From contig SWDN01000011.1 in NCBI GenBank assembly GCA_005116775.1, forward strand, positions 1 to 63,762: 63,762 nucleotides of DNA, written 5' to 3'. The notes below the pieces were generated by a model. That model saw only the letters and a list, made by a program, of their open reading frames with translations. It did no database searches and was not told the origin of the DNA. This document shows, one piece after another, positions 58,486 through 63,762 of the stretch; positions within the stretch are counted from its first letter, which is position 1; each line of letters starts with the position of its first letter. Origin of the DNA: Nitrospira sp. GTDB lineage: Bacteria > Nitrospirota > Nitrospiria > Nitrospirales > Nitrospiraceae. The position numbers and the translations under genes were made by a program.

Positions 58486-59283
58486 GTGAATCGGCTTGTC
58501 ATTTATGTTGTTTTGATAATGATATTCCTCTGCCAAACAGAATCGGCGCGCAGTGAATGGTACTTAGGCGGCTATGGAGGCTACAGCGCAGCCCAACCGC
58601 TCGCAGATGCGACGATGAATAGTTATGGGGAAAGAGTGGCGGTGGACCGTTACGGATTCAGCTCAAACAGCGTTGCACAAGGCAATACATTAACCCAGAA
58701 CTTCCAGACTTCCGACCTTTCTCTCGATCAGTCTACTCTCTTTGGCGGGAAGGGTGGATATTTCTTCAACGACCAGGGGTTCTCTTGGCTGGGGGTAGAA
58801 TTGGAAGCGTTCACAACGACTCCGACGATCAAAACACAGACCGTTACGACGAACCAGGACATCACGTTTCTCCTAGGCCCAGGAGTAACTCCTACTGTCC
58901 CTTGTCCTGTGCCACCGTCTCAACAATGTTCATACCAGGAGAACCTGAAAGGGACACTGCCTGTGACCCAAAGCTCGCTCCGACTGGTGACAGTCCTTTT
59001 CAATGTGGTGGCTCGTTATCCTGGCACAACCTTCCAGCCTTATGTCGGAGTCGGAGGAGGAGGGTTCTACTTCAGCAGTTCAGGCCAGATCGACGGCCGC
59101 CAGGTGGTGCCTGGACTCAACGCACAGGCAGGATTGAAAGTCCTGGCGACTGAGGAATGGGGGCTCTTTGTGGAAGGAAAATACAACTACGCTACGATCA
59201 CGAACCTCGATCCTTCCGGTTTTGGACTCAGCGGCACGTATAGCGCGTTCAACCTTCTTGCCGGCATCGCCTACCATTTTTAG
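58486..59283 (+). CDS. Outer-membrane beta-barrel protein, GTG start
   Basis: A 265-residue protein: signal peptide (NRLVIYVVLIMIFLCQTESARS), then an 8-strand OmpA-like or OmpW-like barrel (WYLGGYGGYSAAQPLAD, TLFGGKGGYFFNDQGFSWLGVELEAF, FQPYVGVGGGGFYF, TYSAFNLLAGIAYHF). Two Cys in the loop VPCPVPPSQQCSY may form a disulfide. The real start is probably GTG 58486, which has AAGGAG upstream; an ATG at 58423 would add unrelated residues. A triple PHO-box-like repeat lies 100 bp upstream. Confidence 0.75.
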   Translation: MNRLVIYVVLIMIFLCQTESARSEWYLGGYGGYSAAQPLADATMNSYGERVAVDRYGFSSNSVAQGNTLTQNFQTSDLSLDQSTLFGGKGGYFFNDQGFSWLGVELEAFTTTPTIKTQTVTTNQDITFLLGPGVTPTVPCPVPPSQQCSYQENLKGTLPVTQSSLRLVTVLFNVVARYPGTTFQPYVGVGGGGFYFSSSGQIDGRQVVPGLNAQAGLKVLATEEWGLFVEGKYNYATITNLDPSGFGLSGTYSAFNLLAGIAYHF

Positions 59284-59286
59284 ACC

Positions 59287-59367
59287 GTTGTTTGGTTTGT
59301 TTGGTTTTTCTTGTTTATTTGGTTGAACGAAACCAACCCGATAAACCAAATCAACCAAATAAACCAG
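59287..59367. repeat. Nonamer-array inverted element 5
   Basis: Nine phased nonamers: GTTGTTTGG, TTTGTTTGG and TTTATTTGG pass through TTGAACGAA and ACCAACCCG to ATAAACCAA and ATAAACCAG. It lies between two plus-strand genes and begins 4 bp after the stop codon of the first. Confidence 0.85.
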
Positions 59368-59428
59368 TTATGGATTGCTTCTCTCCCCTTCTATCTGCAA
59401 CAGTTACAAGTCCTGCAAGGGAAACGCG

Positions 59429-60925
59429 ATGGCTCGTGCTGATAAGACTTCCTCGAAACCGCCAGATCCTGTTGCGGTCAACCCGACTGTTAAATCGATG
59501 GTTGAGCGTGAAATCAAGCTGACTGTTGGTGACCGTTTTCGTCTACCTGACCTCCTCGGCACCCCGCTTCCACGACGGCTGCTGACCTCGACCTACTACG
59601 ACACGCCTCAGTACGACCTGGCCCACGCAGGGATCACCCTGCGCCGTCGAGTCGAGCGAGGGAAACAGGCCTGGCAACTGAAACTTCCCTTGATGAAGGA
59701 TCGGCTGGAGATTGAGCTGGTCGATCGCCAGGCTGCCTCCCCGACAATATTCCGCGATCTCCTTTTTCTTGCTCTCGGACAGCGGGAGCTTATACCGGTC
59801 GCGACCTTGCGAGTCTGGCGAGCCGGTGTCCGCGCACGCATGGACCGTGTCCCTCTCGCAGACGTCACGCTTGACCAGGTCTCCGTCATGAAGGACGGAG
59901 CGGTGCTTCAGCGTTTTCGCGAGATCGAAATCGAACGGATCGATGGGAAGGACAACGCGCTGTCTGACATCGAACGGCAGCTTCGTCGAGCGGGAGCTGA
60001 GGATCATGACGGACGGCCCAAGCTCTTCCGCGCCCTTTCTTTGATGGTTTCCGGTCCTGAACCACCGCCGGCATCGGATGCGCCGGCTCTGGCTCATGTG
60101 AGATGGGCTCTCGGACGTCATGCCCGATGGCTGATTATGCATGACCCCGGCGCCAGGCTGGGGCGGGAACCGGAAAGTCTGCACCAAATGCGTGTGGCCA
60201 CGAGACAATTGCGCGCCATCCTGCGCGCGGCCAGGCCCATGCTAATCCCCGAATGGGTCGATTCCTTGCGAGATGAGTTGCGCCGGCTTGGCCAACTGCT
60301 GGGACCGGCCCGCGACCTCGACGTGCAACTCGCCTATTTCCGTGAGGAATCTGCCGCGCTGGATGCGCGGGACCGCCGACCTTTGACACTATTCATCGCC
60401 CATCTGGAAGCTCAGCGAACCAAGGCTCAAGAGTTTCTGCTCAATGAACTAACAAGCGCGCGATATCTCGACCTCATCAGGCGGCTCCAGGAAGCGCCGC
60501 GTGACCCAACCGCGGTCGAGTCCTCCCTCACATTGCGCGACATTGCCAAGCAGGAGTTTACGAAGTTGCGACACGCGATCCACCAGGCCGGGCACACACC
60601 CAACAATGCCACAATCCACGACATCAGGATCAAAGCGAAACGGGCTCGTTATGCCGCAGAACTGGCAGAGCCCACGGTCGGCAAACCGGCCACACGTTTC
60701 ATCGCCAAAGCCCGCGCTGTGCAAGACACCTTAGGTATGCACCAAGATGCCATCCAAGCCGAAGCGCATATTCGAGGATTCCTCAAGCACTCGACCAGCA
60801 CGCGGGCCGCATTCGTCGCCGGACGCATGGTCGAACGTCAGCGCCGGCGTCGTGAGAAAGCGACAGGAAAAATGCCACGGCTCTTGTGCAGTCTCGTCAA
60901 GCGAGGCGAAAAAGCGTGGGGGTGA
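59429..60925 (+). CDS. CYTH and CHAD domain protein
   Basis: A 498-residue cytoplasmic protein. Residues 24-215 are a CYTH domain (VEREIKLTVGDRF with the EXEXK-like motif, STYYDTPQYDLAHAGITLRRRVERGKQAWQLKLP, FREIEIERIDG), and residues 220-490 a CHAD domain (LHQMRVATRQLRAILRAARPML, LGPARDLDVQLAYF, IHDIRIKAKRARYAAEL). CYTH enzymes handle triphosphates and CHAD domains bind polyphosphate, so a link to polyphosphate metabolism is likely and suits the phosphate theme. AAGGGA precedes ATG 59429. Confidence 0.93.
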   Translation: MARADKTSSKPPDPVAVNPTVKSMVEREIKLTVGDRFRLPDLLGTPLPRRLLTSTYYDTPQYDLAHAGITLRRRVERGKQAWQLKLPLMKDRLEIELVDRQAASPTIFRDLLFLALGQRELIPVATLRVWRAGVRARMDRVPLADVTLDQVSVMKDGAVLQRFREIEIERIDGKDNALSDIERQLRRAGAEDHDGRPKLFRALSLMVSGPEPPPASDAPALAHVRWALGRHARWLIMHDPGARLGREPESLHQMRVATRQLRAILRAARPMLIPEWVDSLRDELRRLGQLLGPARDLDVQLAYFREESAALDARDRRPLTLFIAHLEAQRTKAQEFLLNELTSARYLDLIRRLQEAPRDPTAVESSLTLRDIAKQEFTKLRHAIHQAGHTPNNATIHDIRIKAKRARYAAELAEPTVGKPATRFIAKARAVQDTLGMHQDAIQAEAHIRGFLKHSTSTRAAFVAGRMVERQRRRREKATGKMPRLLCSLVKRGEKAWG

Positions 60926-60937
60926 TGCACCCAGCAG

Positions 60938-61139
60938 TAGAACCTATCTCAAAATCTTCCTCCCCTTTGTAAGGGGAGGCTGGGAGGGGTAGAGTCCCGG
61001 CCAGCAGCTACTGCTCATGTCGGCGGAACATCGCCGTGATAGCCCGCCAGCGCTTCGACCTCCCCTTCCCCTCCTTACGAAGGAGGGGAACAGACAGAGC
61101 GTCGAGGCGACTGAAGCATGATTTTGAGATAGGTTCTAG
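60938..61139. mobile_element. MITE-like element with 17-bp terminal repeats and TA ends
   Basis: A 202-bp element bounded by a perfect inverted repeat: GAACCTATCTCAAAATC on the left (60940-60956) and its complement at 61121-61137, each flanked by TA. It contains internal inverted sequence (CCTCCCCTTTGTAAGGGGAGG-type and CCTCCTTACGAAGGAGG). No transposase gene, so non-autonomous. It lies between the CYTH-CHAD gene and a convergent VOC gene. Confidence 0.7.
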
Positions 61140-61174
61140 CCTACTCCACCTTCGGCGCCACTTCGGCTACAAAG

Positions 61175-61236
61175 AAATGTTCAATGCGCAATTCTTAATG
61201 TTCAAATGAACATTCAACATTAAACATTGAGCATTA
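61175..61236. repeat. AT-rich inverted repeat
   Basis: Imperfect inverted arrangement of AATGTTC, GAACATT and AACATT words (for example TTAATGTTCAAATGAACATT). It lies just after the VOC gene stop and may be a terminator or another repeat family. Confidence 0.4.
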
Positions 61237-61239
61237 CGG

Positions 61240-61839
61240 TTATCGGACTACCGTGGATTTCATCAAACTGTCCGCCTGTGGAGGAGAAAATCCCTGATAC
61301 CCACGGTGGCGCTCGGCGAGCTCCAATACGGAAAAGGGCTGACCGTCAATCATCTCTGGCACCGTGAAAATTTGCCTTAACTGGCCGCCGCGCGCACCGA
61401 CGATCTGACCGGTAAAAACTACCCCTCGTGTCTTCAACCGTTCAATCGCCCGCTCGATGTCTTCCACTCGCACCGCCACATGATGGAAGACCTGATCGCC
61501 GAATGTGTTGACCCAACCAGGAATAATGCTGGTGCGGCCCCGATCGTCTGAATAGGCTTGATCCACGAAGAGCGCGGGATACCCCACCTTCCGATAGACC
61601 TTCGCATACCAGTCTTGATACTCGATCGTTTCGCTGTACCCATATCCCAGCTTTGTGAATTCCTCCGCGCGCCGGTCGATGTCCAAGGTCCGCAGCGTGA
61701 GATGGTCTGCGACCGGGTAGAAGCCGACTCCCGCCTCGTCCAACAAATCGCGCAATACCTTGGCAGCGCGATTGCGCGACACATAGTCGTCGATCATTTT
61801 GGCGATCATCGCATCGAGTTCCACCCCTTGATCCATCAT
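61240..61839 (-). CDS. VOC-family protein in a lysine-catabolic operon
   Basis: A 199-residue vicinal-oxygen-chelate protein. Two beta-alpha-beta-beta modules are visible: VADHLTLRTLDIDRRAEEFTKLGYGYSE with a ligand-type His, and FHHVAVRVEDIERAIERLKTRGVVF followed by FSVLELAERHRGYQGF with Glu. It sits after an ALDH7 gene and a saccharopine dehydrogenase, so it may act in 2-oxoadipate removal (as DUF1338-type enzymes do), though it is shorter than that family. The ATG at 61839 or 61836 with GGAGG is preferred. Confidence 0.75.
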   Translation of the reverse strand: MMDQGVELDAMIAKMIDDYVSRNRAAKVLRDLLDEAGVGFYPVADHLTLRTLDIDRRAEEFTKLGYGYSETIEYQDWYAKVYRKVGYPALFVDQAYSDDRGRTSIIPGWVNTFGDQVFHHVAVRVEDIERAIERLKTRGVVFTGQIVGARGGQLRQIFTVPEMIDGQPFSVLELAERHRGYQGFSPPQADSLMKSTVVR

Positions 61840-61863
61840 GACTACCTCCATGACTGCGGGCGG

Positions 61864-63393
61864 TTAGGAGCCGAATTGAATCCCCTGCGCCAACGGCAAA
61901 TCGTGGCCCCAGTTGATCGTGTTCGTCTGCCGCCGCATATAAGCTTTCCACGCATCCGAGCCTGCCTCCCGCCCTCCACCGGTTTCCTTTTCACCTCCAA
62001 AGGCGCCGCCGATTTCCGCCCCCGATGTCCCGATGTTCACATTGGCGATCCCGCAGTCGCTGCCGGCAGTGGATGTGAACCGTTCGCTGCTCCGCACATC
62101 GGACGTGAAAATCGCAGAAGACAGGCCTTGAGGTACTGCGTTCTGCAATGCGATGGCATCGTCAAGCGCCCTGAAGGGCATCACATAGAGAATCGGCGCA
62201 AAGGTCTCGCGCTGGACAATGGGCCAATGGTTCTCCGCGTTCACGATGGCCGGTTCCACGAAATAGCCCGGCTGATCCAGCACCTGCCCCCCGTAGAGGA
62301 CTTTCCCTCCCGCCTGCTTCACCTCTTCGAGAGCCTTCCGATAGGCTTCAACTGCCGCGCGGTCGATCAACGGACCCATGAGCACGCCTGGCTCCAATGG
62401 ATTGCCGATGCGGATCTGTCGATAGGCTGCGATCAGTTTCTCGACCACTTCATCGTAACGAGATTCGTGGACGAACAGCCGTCTGGTCGTCGTGCAACGT
62501 TGGCCAGCGGTGCCGACCGCACCGAACACGATAGCGCGAATCGCCAGGGAAAGATCTGCCGTCTGATCCACGATGATCGCGTTGTTCCCGCTCAGTTCCA
62601 AGAGCGTCCGCCCCAGCCGTTGCGCGACAGTTGCAGCAACAGATCGACCGACTGGTACGGATCCGGTGAAGGAGATGAGGGGAAACCGACGATCCTGGAC
62701 TAACTTCTCCGCGATGGTCTTTTCAGAGGTCACAATGAGCGAGAAGATCCCGCTATAACCTTGTTGCTCCATCACTCGATTGCAGAGATGCTGCACCGCA
62801 ATCGCACAGAGCGACGCTTTCGGCGAAGGCTTCCACACCACCGTGTCTCCGGCAATGGCGGCGAGAAACGCGTTCCAGGCCCAGACCGCGACGGGGAAAT
62901 TGAACGCCGTAATCACACCGACCGGCCCGAGCGGATGCCATTGCTCCGACATTCTGTGCTGCGCCCGCTCGGAATGCATCGTCGTTCCGTACAACATACG
63001 CGACTGGCCCACGGCAAAATCAGCCATGTCGATCATTTCCTGAACTTCGCCGTCCCCTTCGACTTTGATCTTGCCGACTTCGAGCGACACCAATGAGCCA
63101 AGCAAATCTTTATGTTCCCGCAACGTTGAGCCGAGCAACCGGACAAGTTCACCTCGCTTGGGAGCCGGGACAAGCCGCCATTGCTGAAATGCCGCAATGG
63201 ACTCCCGCACGATGTGTTCATAGTCATCGGCTGAACAGGGTCGAATTTTTGCAATCGACTCGCCGGTTGCCGGATTCACGGATTCCAGCAGCGATGTGTT
63301 CTCGCCGGAAGCCCACCAATGGGCCCCGGTACTGCCACCTGCGTTGATGGCGCTCAAACCTAGTCCCTTGAGAATTTCCGCGGCGGACATCAT
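61864..63393 (-). CDS. amaB: ALDH7-type aminoadipate-semialdehyde dehydrogenase
   Basis: A 509-residue aldehyde dehydrogenase. The family landmarks [28 protein letters not shown], the catalytic Glu in [12 protein letters not shown] and the catalytic Cys in [18 protein letters not shown] identify the ALDH7 (antiquitin) group, which oxidises 2-aminoadipate-6-semialdehyde to 2-aminoadipate in lysine breakdown. Its ATG overlaps the stop of the upstream saccharopine dehydrogenase. The symbol follows the function; piperideine-6-carboxylate or related aldehydes are also possible substrates. Confidence 0.9.
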   Translation of the reverse strand: MMSAAEILKGLGLSAINAGGSTGAHWWASGENTSLLESVNPATGESIAKIRPCSADDYEHIVRESIAAFQQWRLVPAPKRGELVRLLGSTLREHKDLLGSLVSLEVGKIKVEGDGEVQEMIDMADFAVGQSRMLYGTTMHSERAQHRMSEQWHPLGPVGVITAFNFPVAVWAWNAFLAAIAGDTVVWKPSPKASLCAIAVQHLCNRVMEQQGYSGIFSLIVTSEKTIAEKLVQDRRFPLISFTGSVPVGRSVAATVAQRLGRTLLELSGNNAIIVDQTADLSLAIRAIVFGAVGTAGQRCTTTRRLFVHESRYDEVVEKLIAAYRQIRIGNPLEPGVLMGPLIDRAAVEAYRKALEEVKQAGGKVLYGGQVLDQPGYFVEPAIVNAENHWPIVQRETFAPILYVMPFRALDDAIALQNAVPQGLSSAIFTSDVRSSERFTSTAGSDCGIANVNIGTSGAEIGGAFGGEKETGGGREAGSDAWKAYMRRQTNTINWGHDLPLAQGIQFGS

Positions 63394-63762
63394 CGGTAGC
63401 AGGCTCCAAACCGATTCTTGAGCACGTCTTGTAACGGAAACGATTCCTGCGTGATGAATCCCCTGTACCGTTCGGGTGCCGCCAGCACGAGATCGGCTAC
63501 GGCACAGAGGCTCGAGGCGGTCGTCACTTGAATGGCAGACCAGAGTTTCCCTTTAATGCAGAGGGGATAGATCTTCTTCACGTAGTTCTCTTCGAACAAG
63601 GCGCCTTTCCTCATCCCCATGACGGAGGCATAGATCAGCACGACATCTTGCAGTGTCTGGGGAACGGCCCGTTCAAGAATTCGTTTAAGCGTCTCACGGT
63701 CCTCGTTCAGCTTGAGATCTTTCATCAAGAGGTAAATTTTCTCGCAATGGCCCGGATACCGT
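63390..63762 (-). CDS. Saccharopine dehydrogenase, partial (C-terminal part)
   Basis: Only the C-terminal 123 residues lie in the window; the frame continues beyond the right edge. The first readable codons give [18 protein letters not shown], a standard saccharopine dehydrogenase segment, then [34 protein letters not shown] and [15 protein letters not shown], the C-terminal family signature. The product belongs to the LYS9-type family and would form or cleave saccharopine in lysine catabolism, giving aminoadipate semialdehyde for the next gene. The in-frame ATG/TTG near 63725 is not the real start. Confidence 0.88.
   Translation of the reverse strand, partial: RYPGHCEKIYLLMKDLKLNEDRETLKRILERAVPQTLQDVVLIYASVMGMRKGALFEENYVKKIYPLCIKGKLWSAIQVTTASSLCAVADLVLAAPERYRGFITQESFPLQDVLKNRFGACYR

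Overview
This is a 63.8 kb chromosomal segment with mid-50s to 60% GC by eye. It most resembles a Nitrospira-type bacterium (phylum Nitrospirota). That placement is inferred from the gene mix: small zinc-ribbon and lipoprotein genes, a VPLPA-CTERM/exosortase D exopolysaccharide locus, CYTH-CHAD and TPR-PilZ proteins. There is no rRNA or other marker gene to confirm it. I saw no rRNA, tRNA, CRISPR array or transposase gene.

Layout. (1) 0.4-5.0 kb: small envelope genes (lipocalin, surface-adhesin-E-like, TPR-PilZ) and a Sel1 gene with an internal deletion, linked by a repeated promoter-plus-start leader cassette. (2) 5-10.4 kb: a YugP-type metallopeptidase, a PhoB-like regulator, an arsR-arsI-arsC operon, and DksA-like and zinc-ribbon proteins. 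(3) 10.5-23.3 kb: a phosphate-related block with a PhoX-family (DUF839) protein, a 44-aa membrane protein plus PhoU, a CBS protein, a response regulator with a degenerate receiver, PstS, a lipoprotein and an OprO/OprP-type porin; methylglyoxal synthase and an RMD1-type protein also lie here. (4) 23.5-43.5 kb, all minus strand: an exopolysaccharide/exosortase locus in two blocks. One block (43.5 to 35.2 kb) carries glycosyltransferases, flippase, ligase, acetyltransferases, a methyltransferase and a GH56-like protein. The other (35.0 to 23.5 kb) carries fused exosortase D/EpsI, a WecA-like initiating transferase, PrsT-like TPR lipoprotein, Wza, a beta-barrel, Wzz, BY-kinase and a TPR-fused ATPase. 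(5) 43.9-47.9 kb: three VPLPA/VPIPA-CTERM sorting substrates and a secreted PstS-fold protein. (6) 48.2-57.0 kb: a two-partner secretion pair (TpsB, 1398-aa TpsA) transcribed into ExbB, ExbD and TonB, interrupted by CGTGAAG repeat arrays and a four-helix-bundle gene. (7) 57.3-63.8 kb: a lone GspC-like PDZ protein, an outer-membrane barrel, a CYTH-CHAD protein, a MITE-like element and the end of a lysine (saccharopine/aminoadipate) catabolic operon.

Three cross-cutting signals stand out. First, direct repeats of (T/G)TAAC spaced exactly 11 bp, i.e. PHO-box-like, precede the PhoB-like gene, pstS, the porin, the CBS gene, both exopolysaccharide blocks, the TPS operon and an outer-membrane protein. 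This suggests one phosphate-starvation regulon covering phosphate uptake and the cell-surface programme. Second, five complete intergenic elements are built of 9-11 strictly phased nonamers whose second half is the complement of the first; three of them fill convergent gene junctions. Third, a TpsB-TpsA-ExbB-ExbD-TonB operon suggests an energised two-partner secretion system.
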